This document shows positions 52,082 through 61,547 of a stretch of 64,000 bases of DNA, one piece after another. Position 1 is the first letter of the stretch. Every line of letters begins with the position of its first letter. Where the stretch lies: NCBI GenBank assembly GCA_002336105.1, contig DDEQ01000015.1, positions 29,699-93,698 on the forward strand. Direction: 5' to 3'. Under the pieces are notes generated by a model, which was not told where the DNA came from, made no database searches, and was given only the letters and a program-made list of their open reading frames with translations. The position numbers and the translations under genes are program-made. Origin of the DNA: Chthonomonas sp. UBA1950 (GTDB lineage Bacteria > Armatimonadota > Fimbriimonadia > Fimbriimonadales > Fimbriimonadaceae).

Positions 52082-54682
52082 CTATACCGGGGTCATATCC
52101 TGCCAATCCGAGCCTATTTTTGCGTCTACTTCGACAGGAACATTCATCGGAAGCGCCGCTTCCATGCCCCCTTTCAGTTCACCGACCATCGATTCTTCTC
52201 CTTGCTTGAGTTCGAAGACCAGTTCGTCGTGAACATTCAACAGCATTCTCGACTCGGTTCCCACTAACATTGGTCGAACCTTTAGCATGGCAAGCTTCAA
52301 CATATCAGCGGCTGTTCCCTGAATAGGCGCGTTCATTGCTTGACGTTCGGCATACTTCCGCTCCATCACCTTTGCGGCGTGAATGTCGGGGAAGTATCGA
52401 CGCCGTCCCATCATCGTGGTGGTAAACCCTTTGCTCCTCGCGTCGGCAATAATTCCTTCGGTAAACCCTTTCACGGTAGGGAAACGTTCGTTGTAGAGCC
52501 GAATCAGTTCTTTGGCTTCACCGATCGAGAAGCCACCGCCAAGTTGTTGTGCCAAACCGTATTCGCTGACACCATACAAAACGGCGTAGTTCAGCATTTT
52601 AGCCAAACGTCGTTGCTCTTTCGTCGCAGGTTCAGTACCAAGTCCAAACATTTGCTGTGCAGTCACCGTGTGAACGTCTTGGTGAGTTTGAAATGCCTCA
52701 ACAAGGGCTGGTTCACCGCACATGTGTGCCAACACGCGAAGCTCGATTTGGCTATAGTCCAAACCAGCGAGGCGGTAGCCAGGAGCCGCTTTAAACGCCT
52801 TGCGAATGCCTCGTCCTAGCTCGGTTCGAATGGGAATGTTTTGCAGATTCGGGTCATTTGATGACAGTCGGCCAGTCGCTGCGACAGCCTGCGAGTACGT
52901 TGTATGAATCCTGCCATCAGGTTGAATCACCTTTTCGAGCGCGTCAGCGTAGGTGCTCTTCAACTTGGTCAGCTCACGCCAGTTGAGAATCTCTGCGGCG
53001 ATAGGGTGAGTCAGTGTTCCGAGAACTTCAACGCCGGTTGCATATCCTGTCTTGGTTTTCTGCGCTCCGGGAATGCCCAGTTTCTCAAACAGAACCTCAC
53101 CAAGTTGCTTGGGAGATCCGATGTTGAACTCCTGTCCAGCGATCTCGTAGATTTGACTCTTTACCTGTTCGATGGTGACTTCGAGAGTCTTGCTGAACTC
53201 GCGCAACTGGTCTCGGTCGGCGCATATTCCCAGCTGCTCCATCTCCGCAAGGATGGGAATGAGTGGTAGCTCGACTTCCTCCAAAACCCTAGTCTGGTCC
53301 TCTTTCAGAAGCCGTTCGCACATCGGAGCCTGAAGACGGTAAAGTGCGGCGGCCATCTCTGCCCCATTTGTCGGCGGCTGAACATCCAAATAGGCTTCGA
53401 TGAGGCCTAATAACGGATACTGCGAACGCTCGCTACGCAGAACATATCCAGCGAGCATCGTATCGAACCCAGGCGCGTCCATCAAAGATGGCGTCATGTA
53501 CCTATAGATAGGTTTCGCATCGTGGATGACAGCCATTTTTGGGTTCCGACGCAATAGCTCAATAGCATCTGATTCTCGAACCTCGGCGACCTTGTCACCC
53601 ACCGCGACAAACGCGAACCGCTCTTCATCAAAAAGATCGACTTTTGCACTTGGAGCAGACATGTAGAGCGAGTAGAGTCCTTCACCCACAAAAGACGTTA
53701 GTGCTGAGATGTCCGAAAGCTTCGAGAGTTCGACCTCGATCTTCTCATCTGCGACCTCTACAACCTCTTCAAGTGGCTCATCCAGCAGACTGTCGCTATG
53801 GCAATAGCGACCTAAAATCGTGGCTGCTCGCTTTGCAACTTGCCGAAACTCAAGTGATTCGAGGATACGAATCGCACCGTCCAATTGGGTTCGGGTTAAC
53901 GAGTAAGGTGCAAAGTCAAACTCAACTGGAGCATCGCGTACGATCGTTGCTAGCCATTTGCTCTTGGCCATCTGCTCCTGATTGCCATCGATTCGCTTCT
54001 GATACTTGGCCGGGAGTTCGGCAAAACGCTCCAGCATCGACTCTACGGTTCCAAAATTCTGGATGAGCTCAGCCGCACCCTTGTCGCCGATACCTGGAAC
54101 ACCAGGGATGTTGTCGCTCGTGTCACCTTTCAACGCTTTGAAGTCGGTGACATGCTCGGGCCCAAAACCGTATCGCTCGCGAACGGCATCGACATCATAG
54201 GTAACCGTTTCCGTCATGCCTTTGCCTGGGGTCATGACGCTTACGCACTGATCGACAAGTTGGAGCGAGTCAAGGTCACCGGTCACGATTGTCGTGTGAT
54301 AACCGTTTTCCTCAGCCCGTTTACTAATCGTTCCGACGATATCATCAGCCTCAAACCCCACCAACTCAATGCTCGGAATTCCAAGAGTCTCGATCAACTT
54401 TCTACTATCGCCAAGTTGAACCTTGAGTTCGTCAGCGGTTTCGCGACGAGTCCCCTTATACGCCTCATATTCGGCATGACGAAAAGTCTTGCCCGGAGTA
54501 TCGAGTGCGACCAAAATCGCGTTTGGCTTCACCTTATCGATGAGGGTGAAGAGCATTTGGGTGAAGCCAAACAACGCGTTTGTTGGCCTTCCGTCGCTCG
54601 TGCTGAGGTAGCGCGTAGCGAAGAAGGCTCGATATAGCAGTGAGTAGCCGTCGATGATGACTAGCCGTTTTGGCTCCATCAC
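52082..54682 (-). CDS. polA: DNA polymerase I
   Basis: The 866 residues have a 5'-3' exonuclease domain (1-~290, including VALDTPGKTFRH and YKGTR), a degenerate middle domain (~300-480) and a polymerase domain. Motif A is LAGLDYSQIELRVLAHM, motif B is RRLAKMLNYAVLYGVSEYGL and motif C is NVHDELVFEL. The middle domain lacks the exonuclease Asp/Glu motif (no DTETxS), so proofreading is probably absent, as in Taq polymerase. Motif B has Tyr where E. coli has Phe762. It is transcribed just after rpoN. Confidence 0.95.
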   Translation of the reverse strand: MMEPKRLVIIDGYSLLYRAFFATRYLSTSDGRPTNALFGFTQMLFTLIDKVKPNAILVALDTPGKTFRHAEYEAYKGTRRETADELKVQLGDSRKLIETLGIPSIELVGFEADDIVGTISKRAEENGYHTTIVTGDLDSLQLVDQCVSVMTPGKGMTETVTYDVDAVRERYGFGPEHVTDFKALKGDTSDNIPGVPGIGDKGAAELIQNFGTVESMLERFAELPAKYQKRIDGNQEQMAKSKWLATIVRDAPVEFDFAPYSLTRTQLDGAIRILESLEFRQVAKRAATILGRYCHSDSLLDEPLEEVVEVADEKIEVELSKLSDISALTSFVGEGLYSLYMSAPSAKVDLFDEERFAFVAVGDKVAEVRESDAIELLRRNPKMAVIHDAKPIYRYMTPSLMDAPGFDTMLAGYVLRSERSQYPLLGLIEAYLDVQPPTNGAEMAAALYRLQAPMCERLLKEDQTRVLEEVELPLIPILAEMEQLGICADRDQLREFSKTLEVTIEQVKSQIYEIAGQEFNIGSPKQLGEVLFEKLGIPGAQKTKTGYATGVEVLGTLTHPIAAEILNWRELTKLKSTYADALEKVIQPDGRIHTTYSQAVAATGRLSSNDPNLQNIPIRTELGRGIRKAFKAAPGYRLAGLDYSQIELRVLAHMCGEPALVEAFQTHQDVHTVTAQQMFGLGTEPATKEQRRLAKMLNYAVLYGVSEYGLAQQLGGGFSIGEAKELIRLYNERFPTVKGFTEGIIADARSKGFTTTMMGRRRYFPDIHAAKVMERKYAERQAMNAPIQGTAADMLKLAMLKVRPMLVGTESRMLLNVHDELVFELKQGEESMVGELKGGMEAALPMNVPVEVDAKIGSDWQDMTPV

Positions 54683-54704
54683 CAGAAGTTACCAAACTCG
54701 GAGC

Positions 54705-56075
54705 CTAAGCTGTCTTGCGCTTTCGACTAGAAAGCAACCTTGTTCGGTCTCGATACTTGTTCACTGTCCGTCGGGCGACTACAACACCTCGTTCTGCGAG
54801 CATCTGCATAATGCGCTCGTCAGTCAAAGGATCGTGCGGGTTTTCGAAGGAAAGAATCTCTTCGATCATCTTCTGCACCCTAAGAGCTGGCTTAAAGAAG
54901 ACATCGAACGAAACCACTTCCCCGTTTGCAATTTTGACGAACTTGCCGTTAGTTGCTCGGCTAATCGTGCTTTCGTGCAGTCCAAGATCCTGCGCCATCT
55001 GCGTTCTGGTCAATGACTGCAAGAACTCGTACTTGCCTGTGCTGAGGAAACTCGCTTGTGAAGCAACAAGGTATTCGCCAACTTTCTTGAGTGTCTGCCT
55101 TCGTTGTTCAAGCGCAGAAATGAACTGTTTGGCGCGTTGCACAAAATGTCCGACATGCCGCTTCTCATCTTTGTCTGGATGAATCGCTTGTCCGAGAGCC
55201 TTTTGTCGGCTGACGTATGCGTTGCTCACTTTCAGAAGTCCGACATCTTCTCCCAGAACCTCGGCGGACCATCCATTATCTGAGCGTGAAATGCAAAGAT
55301 CCGGCTCAACCGCGCAAGTGCGATGCAAAGGCGCGTGATAAGTCGTAAACCCTTCACCTGGGTATGGGTTCAACTCCCTTATCAGGTCAAATGCCTCTTC
55401 AACTAGCTCTGGGATCACTTTGAATCGTCGAGCAATCTTCATTGTTCGACCCGAGACTAACTCCTCGAACTCGTACCTTAAGATGTTTCGAGCGAGCTTT
55501 TCTTCGACAGTTTTGGTCTCTCGGAGTTGGGCCAAAAGGCATTCGCGTAAGCATTGCGAGCCAATCCCTGCCGGTTCACAATTTTGAAGCAGGCTGACCA
55601 CCTGCTCGACCTCGTCGATGGTCGAATTGGAAGACAAAGCAATGTCCTCAACGGGTTCTAGTAGGTAACCCGAATCTTCAAGGCATGCGATCACATATTC
55701 GCCAAGCTTATGCAGGTTGGAGGGCAGTTGCGGCAAGAGCTGAGCTGACAAGTGATCTCGAAGGTCTGTTGACGCTGGTGCCAATTCTGTCCAATCGACG
55801 GGCGAATCGTCATTTGGCATCGACCGGCGATACTCTCGGTCCTCACTTGACAGCTTAAGCTCTGCCGGGGCTACCGCGCGGAGGATTTCATCTGGCGTGA
55901 CCGGCTCTAACGCATCCTCAATTCGTTCCAGCGCCGGGTTCTCGGCAAGTTCCGCTTCGATCGCTTGGTAAAGCTGTGCTTGCGTGAGTTGTAATAGCTG
56001 GCTGCCCAATACAATTCGCGGATCGATGCGAATCGTCGTTCCTATCTGGGCTGAAGTTGCGAATCCCTGTCTCAT
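54705..56075 (-). CDS. rpoN: RNA polymerase sigma-54 factor
   Basis: RpoN directs transcription at -24/-12 promoters with enhancer-binding activators. The 456 residues have the region I Gln/Leu-rich helix (LGSQLLQLTQAQLYQAIEAE near 24-43), a core-binding domain in the middle, the helix-turn-helix ALGLHESTISRATNGKF-type segment near 365-385, and the RpoN box ARRTVNKYRD near 436-445. No enhancer-binding protein gene is in the window. Confidence 0.95.
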   Translation of the reverse strand: MRQGFATSAQIGTTIRIDPRIVLGSQLLQLTQAQLYQAIEAELAENPALERIEDALEPVTPDEILRAVAPAELKLSSEDREYRRSMPNDDSPVDWTELAPASTDLRDHLSAQLLPQLPSNLHKLGEYVIACLEDSGYLLEPVEDIALSSNSTIDEVEQVVSLLQNCEPAGIGSQCLRECLLAQLRETKTVEEKLARNILRYEFEELVSGRTMKIARRFKVIPELVEEAFDLIRELNPYPGEGFTTYHAPLHRTCAVEPDLCISRSDNGWSAEVLGEDVGLLKVSNAYVSRQKALGQAIHPDKDEKRHVGHFVQRAKQFISALEQRRQTLKKVGEYLVASQASFLSTGKYEFLQSLTRTQMAQDLGLHESTISRATNGKFVKIANGEVVSFDVFFKPALRVQKMIEEILSFENPHDPLTDERIMQMLAERGVVVARRTVNKYRDRTRLLSSRKRKTA

Positions 56076-56170
56076 GGTGCCTCACCGCAATCATCGGGAT
56101 TCTCAACTCAGACTTAGCTGGTAATGGTTCGAGCATCTTGCAGATATTGGGGAATGGCCTAGTAGAAATA

Positions 56171-56247
56171 CGTGCGATTAGCGACTATCGCACGCTGTTA
56201 CCCAAAGCTATAGCTCGGACTCCCTGGCAGCGGCTGCTACCAGGGAG
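56171..56247. other. Two hairpins between rpoN and the following gene
   Basis: CGTGCGAT/ATCGCACG (56171-56178, 56187-56194) and CTCCCTGGCAGC/GCTACCAGGGAG (56220-56231, 56236-56247, one mismatch) are stem-loops upstream of rpoN and downstream of the minus-strand gene at 56262. The second is a terminator candidate for that gene, the first may lie in the rpoN leader. Confidence 0.4.
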
Positions 56248-56261
56248 ATGAAGTCAATCCA

Positions 56262-57059
56262 TCATGGTTTCCAAATGAGAGCTTTGGCTGCCGATTCGTT
56301 CACGAGCTTAACATGGCCGTCCGTAAACGCGACACAAGCTTTTCCGTTATGGCAGAAGTTAAGTTTGCCGTTCTTACCCTCATAAAACAGCACTGTTTCT
56401 GCAGGTCTTCCGATGCGGGTCAAGACGACATTCATCATGGCGGAATTGAATGTGTACGCCGACTTTGTCACTGGGCATGTCCACGCATCCTTGTTCTTGA
56501 GGTACGGGAAGAGCGACTTTTGAGCATTATTCGGTCCAAATTTTAAGGTGTCATTGTTATCCGATGCAAATATGATTGCGGAAAGTGCGACTTGTTTGAG
56601 GTTCGAAAGACATCTCGTTTGGTCAGCCGCTTGCATCGCGCCATGGAGAGCACTTGGATCGGTAACCATCTTTGCCAGCACTCCAAGAACATCAAGTTGC
56701 TTCATACCACGATCGGTTGATTGCGTCGGAACGACGAGCCATGTTTTTCCAGACAAAGTCAATTGAGCATCTGACTCCACGGATTGAGGACCTCGCGAGT
56801 CATTCACGGATAACTTGTAGTGGACAGTCGCCGAATCGCCTGATACGGTTGACTTCATGCTAATCAGCGTAAGCGCAGGCCAACTTCCGGGTCTATTCAA
56901 AAGGTCTTTTAAGTCAGTTGTGGGCTTTCCGCCTTTGGTGAGCTTGGCAACCGTCACCATGTCTTTCTTGTTATAGGCAGCAAGGAACTGCTTGATACAG
57001 TCCTCTGGTGTTGCCTGAAATACGACTACTGCGAATGGAATAAGAGTAGATAGCATCAT
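56262..57059 (-). CDS. Secreted protein with NTF2-like half and DUF1559-like tail
   Basis: The 265-residue protein has a leader (MMLSTLIPFAVVVFQA), then an NTF2-like region (about 17-125: DCIKQFLAAYNKKDMVTVAKL, ending KTWLVVPTQ). A C-terminal region of DUF1559/prepilin type follows: CLSNLKQVALSAIIFASDNN near 152 and the H-X9-DG-like FTDGHVKLV near 245. It lacks the prepilin cleavage site and N-terminal pilin helix. Such tails are abundant in Armatimonadota and Planctomycetes. The fusion is unusual. Confidence 0.65.
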   Translation of the reverse strand: MMLSTLIPFAVVVFQATPEDCIKQFLAAYNKKDMVTVAKLTKGGKPTTDLKDLLNRPGSWPALTLISMKSTVSGDSATVHYKLSVNDSRGPQSVESDAQLTLSGKTWLVVPTQSTDRGMKQLDVLGVLAKMVTDPSALHGAMQAADQTRCLSNLKQVALSAIIFASDNNDTLKFGPNNAQKSLFPYLKNKDAWTCPVTKSAYTFNSAMMNVVLTRIGRPAETVLFYEGKNGKLNFCHNGKACVAFTDGHVKLVNESAAKALIWKP

Positions 57060-57115
57060 TATCAGTACGACATTCCAGCACTACCGTTGCGTTCGAGAAC
57101 GAGTAACCTTTTAAC

Positions 57116-58369
57116 ATGCAAACCGCAACAGGGCTTGATGTTCTAGCCCACGATGGATTCCGCCAATTGCTCGGGAAGAACATTGGCATTGTCTGTAATC
57201 AATCGACAGTTACCCATGACTTCGTCCACATCATCGATGTGCTGTTGCCTCTGCATCAAGCTGGAAAACTGACAATCAAATCAGTCTTCGGTCCAGAACA
57301 CGGACTTTTCGGCCACACACAAGACAATATGATCGAGTGGGAAGGGATCGCCGACAAGCGGACCGGACTGATCATTAACTCCCTTTACGGTGAGCATCGC
57401 GAGCCTACGCCAGCCATGCTCGAAGGCATCGACTTGATGGTAGTCGACATCCCTGACATCGGTTCACGCTACTACACCTTTGCATGGACGATGGCTTTGA
57501 CCATGAAGGCTTGCGCCCCTCTCGGCATTCCAGTTCTCGTGCTGGATCGACCTAATCCGATCAACGGCGCAGTAATTGAGGGAACTCTGCTGAAGGAAGG
57601 GTTCGAAAGCTTCGTTGGGCTCTATCAAGTACCGACACGACACGGCTTCACTGCTGCCGAAATCGCAACCTACGTCAAGAACCGATTCATTCCGAACAGT
57701 GACCTTTCGACGGTTTTACTCAAAGGCTGGTCCCGAAGTGACTATTTTGACGAGACCGATGCGCCTTGGGTGATGCCGTCTCCCAATATGCCAACTCTCG
57801 ATACCGCCATCGTTTACCCTGGTGCCTGTCTTCTGGAGGGCACCAACCTCAGCGAAGGTCGCGGAACTACGAGACCTTTTGAAATGGTTGGAGCACCGTT
57901 CCTTGATGGTTGGAAGCTTGCCGATGCCCTGAACAACTTGTCGCTACCAGGCGTCATTTTCCGCCCAATGCAGTTCGAGCCGACGTTTAACAAACACGCA
58001 TTGACCCTTTGCGAAGGGATTTTCGTGCATGTCACCGAACGACGTGCATTTGAGTCTGTGATCACTTATATCGCGATCATGCAGGAGATCATTCGGCAGG
58101 TTGGCATCAAAGACTCTTCGAGCGCCAAACGCGAAAATGTGTTCAAACCAGATTCAGAAGAGACAACTTACAAAGCGTTTGCTTGGCGACAACCACCGTA
58201 CGAATACGAGCATAACACGATGCCAATTCACATGCTCGCGGGCAACGATTGGCTGAACAAGGATATTGAGAACCTAACTTCGCTGGCCGAAATTAGGGAG
58301 CGCCTCTTGGCCGAGTGTTCCGATTTTGGAACCTATCGCCAAGAGGCTTTGCTCTACCACAACGACTAG
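57116..58369 (+). CDS. DUF1343 protein, NamZ-like exo-beta-N-acetylmuramidase
   Basis: The 417-residue protein matches DUF1343. A Bacillus member, NamZ, is an exo-beta-N-acetylmuramidase acting on peptidoglycan fragments. It has GLDVLAHDGFRQL at the start, SVFGPEHGLFG near 60, VVDIPDIGSRYYTF near 110, LDRPNPINGAVIEG and LSEGRGTTRPFE near 245. No signal peptide is visible, so it may work in the cytoplasm on recycled muropeptides. The 3' end overlaps purH by 4 bases on the opposite strand. Confidence 0.87.
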   Translation: MQTATGLDVLAHDGFRQLLGKNIGIVCNQSTVTHDFVHIIDVLLPLHQAGKLTIKSVFGPEHGLFGHTQDNMIEWEGIADKRTGLIINSLYGEHREPTPAMLEGIDLMVVDIPDIGSRYYTFAWTMALTMKACAPLGIPVLVLDRPNPINGAVIEGTLLKEGFESFVGLYQVPTRHGFTAAEIATYVKNRFIPNSDLSTVLLKGWSRSDYFDETDAPWVMPSPNMPTLDTAIVYPGACLLEGTNLSEGRGTTRPFEMVGAPFLDGWKLADALNNLSLPGVIFRPMQFEPTFNKHALTLCEGIFVHVTERRAFESVITYIAIMQEIIRQVGIKDSSSAKRENVFKPDSEETTYKAFAWRQPPYEYEHNTMPIHMLAGNDWLNKDIENLTSLAEIRERLLAECSDFGTYRQEALLYHND

Positions 58370-59907
58370 TGTCGGAAGTGTCGAATGCCGGTGAAGCACA
58401 TGGCTATGCCTAGCTCATCGGCTTTCGCCACAACCTCGTCGTCTTTCTTACTACCACCGGGTTGAACGATGGCGGCAATTCCCGCCTCGTGCGCGGTAAT
58501 GACCGAGTCCGGGAATGGGAAGAATGCATCGCTGGCAAGTACAGCGCCTTTCGCTAGCTCACCGGCTTGTTTGATGGCAAGCTCAACAGATTGAACACGA
58601 TTCATCTGACCGGCACCCACTCCGAGAAGTCGCTGGTCTGTGCCAACGACAATCGCGTTCGACTTAACATGCCGAACAACAGTCCATTGAAGCTGCAATG
58701 CCTTGATTTGCTCAGCACTCGGCTTCGTCTTCGTGACGATCTTCCAGGCTTCTGGCAGCTCTACCGATTCATCGGTTTGCTGAATAAGCGTTCCTCCGCG
58801 AATTGATCGTAGCGAAAGGCTCGTTTTCTGTCCAGGCAGCGGAGCAGAAAGCAATCGGACGTTTTGCCCCCAACCACTTCGCTCTTTAAAGATTTGAACA
58901 GCTTCGTCGGTAAAGCCGGTACCAATGACGACCTCCAAGTAATTTCCTTTCTCGGTCATCGCAAGCGCAGCCTTCTCATCAACAACACCATTAAAGGCAG
59001 CAATGCCACCAAATGCCGACTTTGGATCAGCGGAGAACGCGAGACGATACGCTTCTCCGAAGTCTGCGCCAACAGCCGCACCACAGGGGTTGGCATGTTT
59101 GATGATCGCACATGATGTCGGTGGGAGGTCATCCACCAATTCCCAAGCGCCTTCAGAGTCGCCGAGGTTGTTGTAACTAAGTTCTTTGCCCCACAGTTGC
59201 TCTGCCTGAGCGATGCCGCGCGGCCCGAGCGGATCTTCGTACAACGCTGCGTTTTGGTGTGGGTTTTCGCCGTAACGGAAGATCTGCTTTTGTCGGTATC
59301 CCACCGTCACGGTCTCGGCAAATGGACTCTCCCCAGCTCGCTCGGTAAGGTATCGCGAAACCATCGAGTCGTAGAATGCCGTATGCCGAAATGCTTTAGC
59401 GCATAAACCGAGCCGAAGATCCACAACATTACCGCCTTTCAGAGCCTCTAAAACCTTTGAGTAGTCTTCAGGGTCCACAACGACAGTCACATTGGCACAG
59501 TTTTTCGCTGCAGAGCGAATCATTGTCGGTCCGCCAATGTCGATATTCTCGATCGCATCGTCCAGTTCGTGTGGCTTGTTGATCGTGGCCTCAAAAGCGT
59601 ATAGGTTCACCGCTACCACCGAGATCGGAGCGATACCTGCTTCTGCCATTGCTTTGACATGGGACTCATGTCGAAGATCGCCGAGCAATCCGCCATGAAT
59701 AATTGGATGAAGAGTCTTGACTCGCCCATCCAACATCTCGGGGAATCCTGTGACATCGGAAACATCCTTGACAGGGATTCCGGCCTCACGGATCGCCTTG
59801 GAAGTTCCTCCGGTGCTGATCAATTCAAAACCTAGATCCACTAAGCCTTTGGCAAAGTCGATCACTCCGGTTTTATCGGTAACAGAAATTAGTGCTAAGG
59901 GTTTCAT
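58366..59907 (-). CDS. purH: Bifunctional AICAR transformylase/IMP cyclohydrolase
   Basis: PurH performs the last two steps of IMP synthesis. The 513 residues have the N-terminal MGS-like IMPCHase domain (ALISVTDKTGVIDFAKGL, HGGLLGDLRHESH) and the C-terminal AICARFT domain (RYGENPHQNAALY near 211, AIIKHANPCGAAVG near 265, AFGGIAAFNGVV). Length and motif order are typical. It overlaps the upstream gene by 4 bases. Confidence 0.95.
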   Translation of the reverse strand: MKPLALISVTDKTGVIDFAKGLVDLGFELISTGGTSKAIREAGIPVKDVSDVTGFPEMLDGRVKTLHPIIHGGLLGDLRHESHVKAMAEAGIAPISVVAVNLYAFEATINKPHELDDAIENIDIGGPTMIRSAAKNCANVTVVVDPEDYSKVLEALKGGNVVDLRLGLCAKAFRHTAFYDSMVSRYLTERAGESPFAETVTVGYRQKQIFRYGENPHQNAALYEDPLGPRGIAQAEQLWGKELSYNNLGDSEGAWELVDDLPPTSCAIIKHANPCGAAVGADFGEAYRLAFSADPKSAFGGIAAFNGVVDEKAALAMTEKGNYLEVVIGTGFTDEAVQIFKERSGWGQNVRLLSAPLPGQKTSLSLRSIRGGTLIQQTDESVELPEAWKIVTKTKPSAEQIKALQLQWTVVRHVKSNAIVVGTDQRLLGVGAGQMNRVQSVELAIKQAGELAKGAVLASDAFFPFPDSVITAHEAGIAAIVQPGGSKKDDEVVAKADELGIAMCFTGIRHFRH

Positions 59908-61484
59908 CTGACATCTCCGGGGTGTGAAGTCGGCGGGTCCGTCGGATGACCTTCCGGGTTCACTAAAGGCGTTTTCTCCACATCCACCGTAATCTGTTTA
60001 ACCGCCTTCCTCCCCTTAGAATCGAGGGCGGTGAGGATGAAGGTGGTTTTGCCTCCAATCGTAATCACCCGATTCGAGACGTTGGCTTCGACGATCTCAG
60101 CCGGGGCCGAGCCGACCTGAAGCTTGACCGTCGTAGCGTTGAATACATTCCAGTTCAAAGTCGTTCTCATGTCGTCAACCTTCACGATCAATGGGTTCAC
60201 ATCGAAGGTGTCGATTGTCGCGTCGCTCGGATCTACGACTTCAACTTTAATCGTCATCGGCTTGCTGGGTTCGTTGTCTTTGTTGTAGGCAATAACCGAA
60301 TATTCTTTTTGACCGATGCTTGTCGGGGTCACCTCAATCTGATCAAGATTGATATCCAGATCCTTATCCAGAGGAGCTAACTTTGCTCTGACTGTGTCTG
60401 GGTTGAATTTGTAGTTAATAACAAATGGAGTCCCGAGTTTGACCTGCTTCGTGTCCGTAGAAAACTTCAGGACGCTAGGTGCACCGGCTTTTACAAGGGT
60501 GCGCAACGTCAGATGTTTGATCTGAGCTGGACTTCGTTGACCATCGCGACTCGCAACTGCTGAGATCGTCCCCATCTCCTCGGAATCCAGCTTAAATTGA
60601 ACCGATCCAGTTTCGAGTTGGCCGTCGTAAACGGGTGTCTGTCCCGCCTGAACTATCACACGGGTCGCATCGTGGGCTTTCCACGAAACCACCACTTGAT
60701 CGCCAACGGTTGCCGTCATCGGGTTGATCGACATCTCAATTCCTGGCGGCTTAGGCATCATCATCAGCCAGAGCGTAAAGATGAAAAGCAGTATTGCGCC
60801 AACCGTCACGTTTGTCGGACTCAGCGGTGAGCGCACTTCAAGTTGCCCTTGAGCGGACGTCGCTAGGTTCGGACTCTGAACAGATCGTCCGGTGACCGTA
60901 AAACCGATGAGCCGGCTCGAAGAAAACACTCGGCTTTTCGTTGGAGTAACCAGGAATTCGACTTCCTTTTGCTGCCCAGGCCCTACAACCACTTGGTTCT
61001 GCTCGAAGTCGTAAGCACAGGCGTCCTCGGGGTCATTACCTAGAAGCTGAACGGTGTGTTCCGAGTTCCCCAAATTGACAACTGTTAGGTCAAAGCTATT
61101 GTTCTTTCGTAGGACTGAGTAAGAGCCTTTACGAGGCATGACCTCCAACGATAAATGGTGAAATGCCTTGAGTTGCAATACACCTTGGGAAGTTTTTTGT
61201 TCTCCGGTCTTCAGTGATCGAGCTTGCACCACGAATGGATAGTTCCCAGCAGCGCTTTCACTTGCCCTTGAGGGTCGGAAGAAAACCTTCTCACTATGCG
61301 TCTCGCCAGGCTCGACAGAAACGACAGGTACCGGAATCGCTTTCCACTCGGGATCGATGCCTTCGATTTCGAGTTCGATATCCTCTCGTTCGGTTCCCTT
61401 ATTGGTAAGACTGATCGTGAACGGGGTGTTAACGCCCGCTTCGACCGGTACTAGATCCTGACCAAGTTGAACCGTGAAACTCAT
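59904..61484 (-). CDS. Membrane protein with tandem Ig-like domains on both sides of one helix
   Basis: The 526-residue protein has no signal peptide. Residues 1-~225 hold two Ig/NEW3-like beta domains (FTISLTNKGTEREDIELEIE, FDLTVVNLGNSEHTVQLLG). A single hydrophobic segment (VTVGAILLFIFTLWLMMM, about 228-245) follows. Residues ~250-510 hold further Ig-like domains (VVVSWKAHDATRVIVQAG, TTLNWNVFNATTVKLQVG). The arrangement resembles COG1470-type surface proteins, but the membrane helix divides it. Function is unknown. Confidence 0.65.
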   Translation of the reverse strand: MSFTVQLGQDLVPVEAGVNTPFTISLTNKGTEREDIELEIEGIDPEWKAIPVPVVSVEPGETHSEKVFFRPSRASESAAGNYPFVVQARSLKTGEQKTSQGVLQLKAFHHLSLEVMPRKGSYSVLRKNNSFDLTVVNLGNSEHTVQLLGNDPEDACAYDFEQNQVVVGPGQQKEVEFLVTPTKSRVFSSSRLIGFTVTGRSVQSPNLATSAQGQLEVRSPLSPTNVTVGAILLFIFTLWLMMMPKPPGIEMSINPMTATVGDQVVVSWKAHDATRVIVQAGQTPVYDGQLETGSVQFKLDSEEMGTISAVASRDGQRSPAQIKHLTLRTLVKAGAPSVLKFSTDTKQVKLGTPFVINYKFNPDTVRAKLAPLDKDLDINLDQIEVTPTSIGQKEYSVIAYNKDNEPSKPMTIKVEVVDPSDATIDTFDVNPLIVKVDDMRTTLNWNVFNATTVKLQVGSAPAEIVEANVSNRVITIGGKTTFILTALDSKGRKAVKQITVDVEKTPLVNPEGHPTDPPTSHPGDVR

Positions 61485-61547
61485 CGGGCTTTAAGGGTAC
61501 CCGGCAAAAGCTCGTCAGCGAGACCATAGGCTTTCGGTTACGGTTCG

